From positions 62,001 through 126,000 of the forward strand of contig CASEDF010000002.1 of assembly GCA_949286705.1 (NCBI GenBank): 64,000 bases of DNA, read 5' to 3'. The stretch is from an uncultured bacterium. Its GTDB lineage: Bacteria > Cyanobacteriota > Vampirovibrionia > Gastranaerophilales > Gastranaerophilaceae. The notes beneath the pieces are model-generated. The model did no database searches and was not told the origin of the DNA. It saw only the letters and a program-made list of their open reading frames with translations. Position numbers and translations under genes: made by a program. Shown piece by piece: positions 8,574 to 16,267 of this stretch (the stretch's first letter is position 1; the number at the start of each line of letters is the position of its first letter).

Positions 8574-9610
8574 GCTCTTGAAAAAACTTCAACGTCAATG
8601 TCGTCAAACGTGTTTGTGTTGAAGTACGCGCATGAGGCAACCATTGCTGCGTTATCCGTGCAGTATTTCATTAAAGGAGCGTTAACTCTGTAGCCTTCTT
8701 CTTCAAGTGAGAAAATTTTTCTTCTTATTTCAGAATTTGCAGCGACTCCGCCCGCGATTACAACCTGTTTGTAACCGCTTTCTTCAAGCGCTTTTTTAAC
8801 CTTTTTGAATAATGTTGATGAAACGCATTCCTGAAAACTTGCGCAGATGTCGTTTACGGGAAGTTCCTGCCCGTCAAAAGATTTCACAAGCCTGAGAACA
8901 GCGGTTTTCAACCCGCTGAAGCTGAAATTATATCCGTCAACTTTTGCTTCGGGAAGTTTAAACGCATGAGGATTGCCTTCTTTTGCAAGTTTGTCCAGAA
9001 CAGGTCCTCCCGGATACGGAAGTCCGATAAGCCTTGCAACTTTGTCATAAGCTTCGCCAACCGCGTCGTCTATTGTTTCACCGATAATTTTTTGTTCCGA
9101 ATATGATTTTACGTCAATAATCTGAGTATGCCCGCCGCTGATTAAAAGCGCAATATAAGGCGGTTTGAGGTCTGTATCAATATAATTTCCGCAAAGATGC
9201 GCATTCAGGTGATTAACTCCTATAAAAGGTTTGTCATATACAAGTGCAAGCGTTTTTGCGGCATTTAATCCGACCAGAAGGCATCCGACAAGCCCCGGCC
9301 CGACAGTTCCTGCAAATGCCGTTATGTCTTGAGGTTTTATATTAGCCTGCTTAAAAGCTTCTTCTATTACTACATTTATGGATTCAAGATGTTCGCGGGC
9401 GGCAATTTCCGGGATTACTCCGCCGTATTTTTCGTGGGTCTTAATCTGGGATGCCACAACGTTTGATATAACTTCGCGGCCGTTCTTTACAATTGCGCAG
9501 GCTGTCTCGTCACAGCTGGATTCAATTGCCATGATGTAATTATCGTAACCGCTTTCTGGCCCTATTGTAACGGGTGTTTCCGTAAATAATGTCTTTTTTG
9601 TCATTTTCAT
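8570..9610 (-). CDS. tsaD: tRNA threonylcarbamoyladenosine transferase TsaD
   Basis: Catalytic subunit that transfers threonylcarbamoyl to A37 of ANN-decoding tRNAs. ASKHA fold with IESSCDETACA at the N-terminus, the Fe-binding HLNAH, SGGHTQ, GEAYDKVARL and the late CTDNAAM motif. I choose the ATG at 9608-9610 (346 aa), close to the family length; a longer in-frame start at 9646 would overlap the obg ribosome site. TACAAT (9617-9622) ends six bases before this ATG with no Shine-Dalgarno. It is divergent from obg, with 30 bp between starts. Confidence 0.95.
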   Translation of the reverse strand: MKMTKKTLFTETPVTIGPESGYDNYIMAIESSCDETACAIVKNGREVISNVVASQIKTHEKYGGVIPEIAAREHLESINVVIEEAFKQANIKPQDITAFAGTVGPGLVGCLLVGLNAAKTLALVYDKPFIGVNHLNAHLCGNYIDTDLKPPYIALLISGGHTQIIDVKSYSEQKIIGETIDDAVGEAYDKVARLIGLPYPGGPVLDKLAKEGNPHAFKLPEAKVDGYNFSFSGLKTAVLRLVKSFDGQELPVNDICASFQECVSSTLFKKVKKALEESGYKQVVIAGGVAANSEIRRKIFSLEEEGYRVNAPLMKYCTDNAAMVASCAYFNTNTFDDIDVEVFSRA

Positions 9611-9640
9611 AGTATTATTGTAATACAAAGAGGAAAATAA
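9611..9640. promoter_or_regulatory. Compact divergent tsaD/obg control region
   Basis: Only 30 bp separate two divergent starts. The minus strand carries the tsaD -10 TACAAT (9617-9622). The plus strand carries the AGAGGAAA ribosome site for obg. The obg promoter must lie within or overlap tsaD coding sequence, so transcription of the two should interfere. Confidence 0.5.
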
Positions 9641-10924
9641 ATGCAATTTTTAGACAAAACCCGAATAAAAATTATTTCCGGCCGCGGCGGCAACGGTATG
9701 GTTGCCTGGCGTCGTGAAAAATACGTTGATAAAGGCGGTCCTGCCGGCGGTGACGGCGGCTCGGGCGGTGATGTCTATTTGATTGCGGATGAAAATATGT
9801 CAACTTTGATGGATTTTAAATATAAATCCGTATTCAAAGCTGAAAGCGGTGAAAACGGCAGTATTAAAAACATGCACGGAAAATGCGCTAAAGATTTAGT
9901 GATAAAAGTTCCTGTCGGAACCGTTGTCAGAGATTTAAAAACCGGTAATGCGATTGCGGATTTGACCGAACACGAACAAAAAGTTCTTGTTGCAAAAGGC
10001 GGCAGAGGCGGCAGAGGAAATGCAAGATTTGCAACCGCTCAAAAGCGTGCCCCGCAGTTTTGCGAGCCTGGTGAACCCGGAATTGAACGCGAACTTGAGC
10101 TTGAATTGAAATTAATTGCGGATGTCGGGCTTTTAGGTATGCCGAATGCAGGAAAATCAACACTTATTAGCAGAATTTCTTCAGCTAAACCAAAAATTGC
10201 GGATTATCCTTTTACTACGTTAATTCCTAATCTGGGTGTTGTTAAAAAACGCTCCGGCGACGGTTATGTGGTTGCGGATATTCCGGGGCTTATTGAAGGA
10301 GCGTCTGAAGGTGTCGGGTTGGGGCATGAATTTTTACGCCACATAGAGCGCTGTCGTTTCCTTGTTCACCTTGTCGATATTACGGCTGATGATCCTTTGA
10401 AAAATTACGAAATAATTAATTCCGAGCTCGAAAAACATTCAGAAAAGCTCGCCAATCTCTATCAAATCGTTGTTTTGAATAAAATTGACGCGGTTGATAA
10501 AAAAATACAGGATGAATTGTCGGTTGAGTTTAAAAAAGCAGCAAAGGATGTTTTCCTCATTTCTGCCGTAACAGGCGAAAATCTTGATAAATTGCTTGAT
10601 TTTATGGCGGTTAAAGTGGATGAGATTGAGCATCACGTGTCAGATATAGTGGTTGAAGAAGATTTGGACGCTTACAACAATGACGACAGCGCTTTTGAGG
10701 TTTATAAAGCCGCAAAAGACACATACATTGTGGACGGCGGTAAAATTAAACGGCTCGCTGCAGTTACGGACGCCAGAAACACCGAGCAGATTATAAGACT
10801 TCAAAACATTTTGACCGGCATGGGTGTATTTGACGAACTTAAAAAACAGGGTGTAAAAGACGGCGACACAATCGTTATAGGTCATCTTGAAATGGAATAC
10901 TGGGAAGACCAAATGTATTCGTAA
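9641..10924 (+). CDS. obg: GTPase Obg/CgtA
   Basis: Essential ribosome-associated GTPase of 50S maturation and stress control, 427 aa. The Gly-rich Obg fold (residues 1-158) has GGRGGNG-type repeats; the G domain has GMPNAGKST (G1), FTTLIPN (G2), DIPGLIEGA (G3), NKID (G4) and SAV (G5). A C-terminal OCT domain (about 350-427) is present, as in Firmicutes and several other phyla. RBS AGAGG. Next gene on the same strand is 65 bp away with its own AAGGAG. Confidence 0.97.
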   Translation: MQFLDKTRIKIISGRGGNGMVAWRREKYVDKGGPAGGDGGSGGDVYLIADENMSTLMDFKYKSVFKAESGENGSIKNMHGKCAKDLVIKVPVGTVVRDLKTGNAIADLTEHEQKVLVAKGGRGGRGNARFATAQKRAPQFCEPGEPGIERELELELKLIADVGLLGMPNAGKSTLISRISSAKPKIADYPFTTLIPNLGVVKKRSGDGYVVADIPGLIEGASEGVGLGHEFLRHIERCRFLVHLVDITADDPLKNYEIINSELEKHSEKLANLYQIVVLNKIDAVDKKIQDELSVEFKKAAKDVFLISAVTGENLDKLLDFMAVKVDEIEHHVSDIVVEEDLDAYNNDDSAFEVYKAAKDTYIVDGGKIKRLAAVTDARNTEQIIRLQNILTGMGVFDELKKQGVKDGDTIVIGHLEMEYWEDQMYS

Positions 10925-10989
10925 CATGTGCGCAGAATTCACTTGCTTTTTTTGATGAAATTTGTTATCCTTAAAGCAAGGAGTGCAGC

Positions 10990-12303
10990 ATGAAGTGTTA
11001 CAAGTCACGATGGATATTAACTTCAACCGGCGAAGTGCTTGAAAATATGGCACTTGTCGTTGATGAGGGCAAGTTCTTAGAAATTATTCCTAATGAAGAA
11101 ACATCTAAGTTTGAAGAAAAATTCGTAAAAGATCTGGGCAATTCTGTTGTAACACCCGGTTTTATTGATATGTTTACCCAGTACCAGTATACGGATATCG
11201 GAAAAATAAAGCCCTGCGGTGTTAAAAATAATTTGAAAAAATTTTTTCAAACTGTTGCTAAAAAATACACTTTTGCAGGCGTAAAACCTGATAATTACAG
11301 CTTGAAATGGGCAAACATTCTCAGCGATTATTTTGTTTTTGACAGGCACGAAAAAATTCAATCTTTTAAAGACGGGCTTGAGGCTTCAATCAAGGCAGGC
11401 ACCACCTGTATCGCTCAGGTTTCAAAAGAGGATAAGTATTTTGAAATTATAAATAAAGCACCTATTAAAAACTATATGTTTTTTGAGGTTTTTGCGGACA
11501 GCTCCGACAAAAGTAAGAAAAAATTCAAGGCTTTACGCGATAAGGTTGAAAATTACGTATTCCATAAAGGCGAAAATACCCATATCGGGATTATGCTTCA
11601 TTCAATTCCAGGTGTGCATAAAAAATTATGGGAATTGTTTTCCAAATACTGCCGCAAGCATAATATGCTTTTGATGACACGTTTCGCGGAAGCTCAGGAC
11701 GAGATGGAGTGGCTGGAACACGGATTTTCGGATATTGATTTATTGCATAAATTTATGGGATTCAGAAAAATTACACCGTACAAGCGTATGGAAGATCCGG
11801 TTAAATATCTTGATGATTTGAAAGTTTTGACCAAAAAGGTTATAGCTGCAAACGCAAATTATCTGGATGAGACTCAGCTTGAAGAACTTGCTGAAACCGG
11901 TGTTAAATTCGTTTACCAGCCAAGATACAGCGATGAAATCTGCAATAAAAAACTTGATTTTTCTACTGTTTTGAAATATTTCGGTAAAAATTTCGGGTTC
12001 TCAACCCAGAGTTTTGCACTTGAGAAAGATTACAGCCTTTTGAAGCTCGCAGTTGAATGTAACAGTGAAAATCAGCTTGATGTTATTGAGCTTTTAAAAT
12101 ATTTGACAATTTATCCGGCTAAAATTTTAAGGCTTGATCATGTCACAGGGTCTATTGAAGTGGGCAAAGACGCTGATTTTAATGTGTTCAAGCTTGAAGA
12201 CGGTGAAGATTATACTGCTTTGGTTAACAAACACTTTCCTTATTCGACATATTCTAAAGGAAGAAAAATCGTAAAAAGGGGCGAAATTAGATTTAGCTTA
12301 TGA
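10990..12303 (+). CDS. Catalytically dead amidohydrolase paralogue (ATZ/TRZ-type fold)
   Basis: Clear amidohydrolase-superfamily architecture (437 aa): N-terminal beta-sandwich, TPGFID entry to the barrel, and a C-terminal ASxEVGKDADFNVF-type tail. But every metal motif is changed. HxH after PGFID reads FTQYQ. The strand-5 motif HVAE reads TRFAE. The strand-6 motif AHxxxL reads ANANYL, followed by a normal DETQLEELAETG. The strand-8 GTDS reads STQS. With no metal ligands it should not hydrolyse; a binding or scaffold role is an inference. Its stop overlaps the yjbQ start (ATGA), so both are in one operon behind obg. Confidence 0.75.
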   Translation: MKCYKSRWILTSTGEVLENMALVVDEGKFLEIIPNEETSKFEEKFVKDLGNSVVTPGFIDMFTQYQYTDIGKIKPCGVKNNLKKFFQTVAKKYTFAGVKPDNYSLKWANILSDYFVFDRHEKIQSFKDGLEASIKAGTTCIAQVSKEDKYFEIINKAPIKNYMFFEVFADSSDKSKKKFKALRDKVENYVFHKGENTHIGIMLHSIPGVHKKLWELFSKYCRKHNMLLMTRFAEAQDEMEWLEHGFSDIDLLHKFMGFRKITPYKRMEDPVKYLDDLKVLTKKVIAANANYLDETQLEELAETGVKFVYQPRYSDEICNKKLDFSTVLKYFGKNFGFSTQSFALEKDYSLLKLAVECNSENQLDVIELLKYLTIYPAKILRLDHVTGSIEVGKDADFNVFKLEDGEDYTALVNKHFPYSTYSKGRKIVKRGEIRFSL

Positions 12304-12716
12304 CAATAATTTGTGAAAAATTCACTGTGCACACTAAAGGTAATACTGATATCATTGATGTTACCAATGATGTAAAAAACCTTGTCTACAGGCATTCTTT
12401 ACAAAATGCAGTTGTCTATGTTTATGTTGCAGGCAGCACGGTTTCGATTACAAATATTGAATTTGAACCGGGGTTGCTTGTGGATCTGCCCGAAGCGCTG
12501 GATAAAATTGCGCCTGTTGATAAAGCTTATCATCACGATGAAATGTGGCATGACGGTAACGGATATTCTCATATAAGAGCGTCTATCGTCGGAAATTCAA
12601 CGATGGTTCCATTGCTGGAAGGCGCTTTGCAGTTAGGGCAGTGGCAGCAGATTGTGCTGGTGGATTTTGATAATAAGGCGAGGACAAGGACGGTTCATGT
12701 TCAAATTCTATACTAA
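12300..12716 (+). CDS. YjbQ/UPF0047 family protein
   Basis: 138 aa, full length for the YjbQ family (TIGR00149), small trimeric proteins reported to have weak thiamine-phosphate-synthase-like activity; the true role is unknown. Seen: SITNIEFEPGL, YHHDEMWHDGNGYSHIRA with the conserved His cluster, and LQLGQWQQIVLVDFD. It overlaps the pseudo-amidohydrolase by 4 bp and the pilin-like gene by 20 bp, so the three are probably cotranscribed. Confidence 0.88.
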   Translation: MTIICEKFTVHTKGNTDIIDVTNDVKNLVYRHSLQNAVVYVYVAGSTVSITNIEFEPGLLVDLPEALDKIAPVDKAYHHDEMWHDGNGYSHIRASIVGNSTMVPLLEGALQLGQWQQIVLVDFDNKARTRTVHVQILY

Positions 12717-13413
12717 AAAAGCTTTTACTCTTGCAGAGGTTTTGATTACTCTCGGGATTATCGGTGTTGTCGCGGCAATGACCATACCTACTGTTGTAAA
12801 AAATTACAGGCGTGCCGTTTCAATCGCAAAATTGAAAAAAACATATTCAACTCTCCAGCAGGCAATTCAAAGGACTATGGCAGATAATCTGGGCTATTCT
12901 TATGTTAATTTCTCAGACGGCAGCAATGACAGTATGAATGAGTGGTATAATTATTACCTTAAGCCTAATTTGCGTATACAAAAGGATTGTCTGAATGATA
13001 CTGCAGGATGCTGGCATTCAGAAGCACCTACAAAACTTTTGAACGGTGCAAATCACCCGTGGGATTCCGGTACTGTCGGAATTGGCGGGAATATAATTGT
13101 TTTCAGAACATTTGATAATGTATACGTAAATATGGATGGAGCTGAGCCGTCTGATGTTTGGGATATGTACGGAGTTAATGTGGATAAAGCAGCTCTTGTC
13201 ATGCATGTTGACGTGAATGGCGATCAGGAACCTAATGTTGTGGGGCGTGATATTTTTATTTTTGTGTTTAATAACAAAGTTTTAATTCCGGCAGGTAATG
13301 ACAAAACAAATGAGGAAGTCGATGCTGATTGTTCCGAAGGTGGCAGCGGCTATTTCTGCTTTTCTTACATTCTCAGACACGACTGGAAAATTAAAGACGA
13401 TATGATTTTGTGA
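12697..13413 (+). CDS. Type IV pilin-like protein (prepilin N-terminus)
   Basis: 238 aa exported pilin-like protein. The N-terminus KKAFTLAEVLITLGIIGVV is a class III/prepilin-peptidase signal followed by the hydrophobic helix; the residue before Phe is Ala rather than Gly. The remaining globular part has a Cys pair (DCLNDTAGCW) and a late DCSEGGSGYFC. I start at 12697, inside the end of yjbQ, because this puts four to eight basic residues before the cleavage site and an AAGGACGG site upstream. Families like this are abundant as minor pilins or pseudopilins in Gastranaerophilales; the cargo is unknown. Confidence 0.85.
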   Translation: MFKFYTKKAFTLAEVLITLGIIGVVAAMTIPTVVKNYRRAVSIAKLKKTYSTLQQAIQRTMADNLGYSYVNFSDGSNDSMNEWYNYYLKPNLRIQKDCLNDTAGCWHSEAPTKLLNGANHPWDSGTVGIGGNIIVFRTFDNVYVNMDGAEPSDVWDMYGVNVDKAALVMHVDVNGDQEPNVVGRDIFIFVFNNKVLIPAGNDKTNEEVDADCSEGGSGYFCFSYILRHDWKIKDDMIL

Positions 13414-13414
13414 T

Positions 13415-14347
13415 TTATTTTACGTAATATTTTATCAAAAGTTTTGTAAACGGAGCAAGACGGTATGCTTTTAACCCGCTCATCTTTATTGCTTTGCCGT
13501 CTTTTGCGCAGATTGTAAGAGAGCGGGTTCTGGAGCATTTCGCAATAATTTGTCCGGAATCTCCCGATTTATCCAAAATCCTTGCTTTATAAGGATTTAC
13601 AATAAAAAATACGTTTTTGTAAGTTATATATGTCGGAAGATAAGGGTGCAGCGCGCGGATTGTGTTTAAAATTTCTGCAGAAGTCTGATTTTTAAAATCC
13701 AGCATTTTTTCATCACCGGAAATGTTCGGAAAATAGCTTGCCTTAGCTTCATTTTGTTCAACAGGCTGAATTATTCCCGCATTCAAGCGTTTTAAAACTT
13801 CACAAGCCAAAAGCCGCGCCTGAAAAACGGTTTTTTCTTTCAATTCTTTTGCAGTGTCGCAGGGAAGAATTTCGACTTTTTGCTGTGCAAGCACGGGACC
13901 TTTATCCAATTCTTCGGTCATAAGGTGAAATGTAACGCCGGATTGGGTTTCGCCGTGAAGAATTGTTTGGATATACGGGTTCGGACCTCTGTATTCGGGC
14001 AAAAGCGACGGGTGTACGTTTATCGTAGCAATGGTCGGAAGGTCTATTATTTCTTTTTTTAATTTTTCTTTCCATGTCCCGACAAAAATTATATCGGCAT
14101 TAAGTTTTATAATCTCGCGTTTGAATTCTTCGGAATTGGCTGATTTACATTTAATTTCTTTGATTTTGCGCTCTTTTATCATTGTAACCTCGGGCGAGCT
14201 TTTGAAAAAATCCAGCAAAAACAGCTTAAATTTATTCATTGCCGTCCGTTCATGCCTGAAAACCGCAGCAAGCTCAAATCCGGAATCTTTGACTCCTTCC
14301 ATAAGGTTTGCAAGCATTTCGCCTTTTCCTAAAATTACTACTTTCAT
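13415..14347 (-). CDS. Methionyl-tRNA formyltransferase-like enzyme
   Basis: Formyltransferase-fold protein, 310 aa, close to Fmt in length and with a Fmt-type C-terminal domain (about 205-310). The catalytic Asn-His-Asp set is present: INVHPSLLPEYRG (Asn, His) and EELDKGPVL (Asp). The first 90 residues differ from canonical Fmt: VVILGKGEM replaces the usual FxGTPxFA. It may be the resident Fmt in divergent form or a sugar N-formyltransferase. An AGGGG site precedes the ATG; it lies 9 bp downstream of smpB on the same strand. Confidence 0.72.
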   Translation of the reverse strand: MKVVILGKGEMLANLMEGVKDSGFELAAVFRHERTAMNKFKLFLLDFFKSSPEVTMIKERKIKEIKCKSANSEEFKREIIKLNADIIFVGTWKEKLKKEIIDLPTIATINVHPSLLPEYRGPNPYIQTILHGETQSGVTFHLMTEELDKGPVLAQQKVEILPCDTAKELKEKTVFQARLLACEVLKRLNAGIIQPVEQNEAKASYFPNISGDEKMLDFKNQTSAEILNTIRALHPYLPTYITYKNVFFIVNPYKARILDKSGDSGQIIAKCSRTRSLTICAKDGKAIKMSGLKAYRLAPFTKLLIKYYVK

Positions 14348-14356
14348 AACCCCTCA

Positions 14357-14809
14357 TTAATATTTTATTTTGGATGCACGTTCAATTTCGCGCTTCTGGT
14401 CTTTTTTAGCAAGTGCGTCGCGTTTGTCGTGAAGTTTTTTACCTTTTGCCAGCCCTATTTCGACTTTTGCAAGACTTCCCTGAAAAAATACCTCAAGCGG
14501 TACAATTGTATAATTTTCCTTTTTAACTTTGCTTTGAAGTTTCAGGATTTCTTTTTTTGTCAATAAAAGTTTGCGGGTACGCTCCGGGTCTTTGTTATAG
14601 CGGTTTCCCTGCTCGTACGGCGATATGTGGCATTTGTATAAAAAGATTTCATTATCTTCAATTTTGCAAAAGCTGTCTTTTAAATTAATCGCGTTATTGC
14701 GGATTGATTTAATTTCGGTTCCGGAAAGCACAATTCCGGCTACGAATTTTTCAAAAATAAGGTAGTCGTGAAAGGCTTTTCGATTTGTTGTGACAACTTT
14801 TCTTTCCAT
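14357..14809 (-). CDS. smpB: SsrA-binding protein SmpB
   Basis: tmRNA partner for trans-translation, 150 aa, normal length. Seen: NRKAFHDYLIFEKFVAGIVL, SGTEIKSIR, the YKCHISPYEQGN core and a basic C-terminal tail (KKDQKREIERASKIKY) that enters the ribosomal A site. The ATG is preceded by TATAAT (14816-14821) ending six bases upstream and by no Shine-Dalgarno. No tmRNA gene was recognised in the window. Confidence 0.96.
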   Translation of the reverse strand: MERKVVTTNRKAFHDYLIFEKFVAGIVLSGTEIKSIRNNAINLKDSFCKIEDNEIFLYKCHISPYEQGNRYNKDPERTRKLLLTKKEILKLQSKVKKENYTIVPLEVFFQGSLAKVEIGLAKGKKLHDKRDALAKKDQKREIERASKIKY

Positions 14810-14816
14810 AAAATGA

Positions 14817-15776
14817 TTATATCATGGATTTTGCCAAAAAGCATTTTACGTAGTGTGTATCCGTAATTCGGGTTTCGTCGGGCATTTTTTCGCGGCAGAC
14901 AGGCATGCAATAAGGACAGCGTGTATGGAATTTGCAGCCTTTAGGAAGCGCTGATGGGGATGGAAGGTCGCCTTCAAGAATAATTTTATCGCCTTTTGTA
15001 ATTTTAGGCACTGAGCTTAAAAGCGCCTTTGTATAGGGATGTTCGGGCGTGAAGAAAATCTCGTCGGTTTTTCCCAGCTCCACAATCTCGCCCAGATACA
15101 TTATCGCAACCCTGTCAGATAAATATTTTATTACGCTTAAATCATGTGAAATAAATAAAAAAGTCAGATTGTAATCGTCTTTTAAATCCTTCAAAAGATT
15201 AATAATCTGCGCTTGAATACTGACGTCCAGCGCACTGACAGGTTCATCCGCAAGGATAAATTCGGGGTTAAGAATTAGCGCGCGTGCTATTGCAATTCTC
15301 TGCCTCTGTCCGCCGGAAAATTCGTGCGGGTAAAGGTTCAGACAATCTTTGTCAAGTCCGACTTTGCATATAATTTCCTCAACTTTTTCCCGAATTTCTT
15401 CGTCCGTAAGGTTCGTGTTTATTTTTAGCGGCTCTTTGAGGGTGTCAAAAATTTTCATCTTCGGGTTCAAACTCGCATAAGGGTTCTGGAAAACCATCTG
15501 CGCTTTTTTACGGAATTCTTTTAATTCTGCCTTTTGCATCTGCAAAATATTTTTGCCGTCAAAAATAATTTTACCGTTACTTGCCGCTTCAAGGAGAATA
15601 ATTGCCTTTGCAAGAGTCGATTTGCCGCATCCGGATTCGCCTGCTACCGCAAGTATCTCCCCTTTTTTGATATCAAGCGAAAGATTATTCACGGCATGAA
15701 TTGTTTCTTTCTCTCCTAAAATTCCCCGTTGTGATTTGTATTCAACCGATAAATTTTTGATTTCCAAAAGTGTCAT
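14817..15776 (-). CDS. Oligopeptide/dipeptide ABC transporter ATPase, OppF/DppF type
   Basis: 319-aa ATPase of a peptide uptake system. Walker A GESGCGKST, signature LSGGQRQRIAIARAL near residue 150, Walker B FILADEP, and the oligopeptide-specific C-terminal extension with HTRCPYCMPVCR, which in relatives can bind an Fe-S cluster. No permease or binding protein is adjacent within the window; smpB follows after 7 bp. TAAAAT (15784-15789) ends seven bases before the ATG, predicting a leaderless mRNA. Confidence 0.92.
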   Translation of the reverse strand: MTLLEIKNLSVEYKSQRGILGEKETIHAVNNLSLDIKKGEILAVAGESGCGKSTLAKAIILLEAASNGKIIFDGKNILQMQKAELKEFRKKAQMVFQNPYASLNPKMKIFDTLKEPLKINTNLTDEEIREKVEEIICKVGLDKDCLNLYPHEFSGGQRQRIAIARALILNPEFILADEPVSALDVSIQAQIINLLKDLKDDYNLTFLFISHDLSVIKYLSDRVAIMYLGEIVELGKTDEIFFTPEHPYTKALLSSVPKITKGDKIILEGDLPSPSALPKGCKFHTRCPYCMPVCREKMPDETRITDTHYVKCFLAKSMI

Positions 15777-15816
15777 ATTGTTAATTTTATATTATTTGTA
15801 AATATATTGCAATCAG

Positions 15817-15860
15817 TTGCATGATTAAAGCTTGTATTATATAATACAAAAAAAGGAGAG
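15817..15860 (+). promoter_or_regulatory. Promoter and palindromic operator of the pilin-like G-tract locus
   Basis: TTGCAT (15817-15822), 17-bp spacer, TATAAT (15840-15845), then AAAGGAG before the ATG at 15866. The -10 is embedded in a perfect 14-bp palindrome, GTATTATATAATAC (15834-15847), which would suit a dimeric repressor. Confidence 0.65.
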
Positions 15861-15865
15861 TTAAT

Positions 15866-15913
15866 ATGGAAGATATGACTAGTTTAAATCACGGGGGGGG
15901 GCGACTCCTCTAA
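15866..15913 (+). CDS. 15-codon ORF with strong RBS, truncated by a G9 tract
   Basis: ATG with a near-ideal AAAGGAG site opens a peptide that begins MEDMTSLNHGGG and ends after the G run at 15911-15913. The frame immediately after the run (from 15901) is open for nearly 400 codons and runs into the prepilin gene. One extra G (or two fewer) would join the two. I read this as the out-of-frame start of the pilin-like gene, not as an independent leader peptide, though attenuation or assembly error are alternatives. Confidence 0.55.
   Translation: MEDMTSLNHGGGRLL
15893..15901 (+). repeat. Poly-G tract (9 G)
   Basis: Nine consecutive G in an AT-rich genome, ten codons into a well-signalled ORF. 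Long G runs are classic slipped-strand contingency tracts. The only other G9 in the window is at 32824-32832, inside a glycan-modification gene. Confidence 0.9.
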
Positions 15914-15971
15914 GTACTCAGGACAAGAGTTTTGACGGTACTGTTTGGAAGAAGTTACTAAGATACTATGA

Positions 15972-16267
15972 TACTAAGGCAGTAAGAAGAAACATTCGTA
16001 ATAGTAATGTGGCCCAACATAGTTATGTTCGGAGGGAGTCTGTCATCCTGAAGTGCCTGAGGCACGACAATATACTTGGTTTTGGTCAAGCTATAAACGT
16101 CATTCCGCACTGCCTGAGGCAGGACAACATACCGGGCATTGGCGGGACTTACCGTGTCATCCTGAACTTGATTCAGGATCTCAAGAACAATGTGAAGCAT
16201 TATAGTTCGGAAAACAGAAGCGTGAGCGAAGCTCACTGTAAACCCTTAGTGCCATACTGCCTTAGTA
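15972..16267. repeat. Segment bounded by 13-bp inverted repeats inside the pilin leader
   Basis: TACTAAGGCAGTA (15972-15984) is the exact inverse of TACTGCCTTAGTA (16255-16267). Flanking bases extend the match imperfectly (GATACTAAG versus CTTAGTATC). The bounded 296 bp contains the three 57-bp palindromic units and stays open in the pilin frame. It looks like a small non-autonomous insertion. Confidence 0.5.

Noticed and set aside
16042-16212. Tandem palindromes as a CRISPR array
   Set aside because: Only three diverged units, no constant repeat with unique spacers, no cas genes.
15958-16236. Minus-strand ORF of about 92 codons (contains EILNQVQDD and VVLPQAVRND)
   Set aside because: It is the reverse reading of the 57-bp palindromic repeats; such peptides arise wherever this repeat type occurs, and it has no ribosome site.
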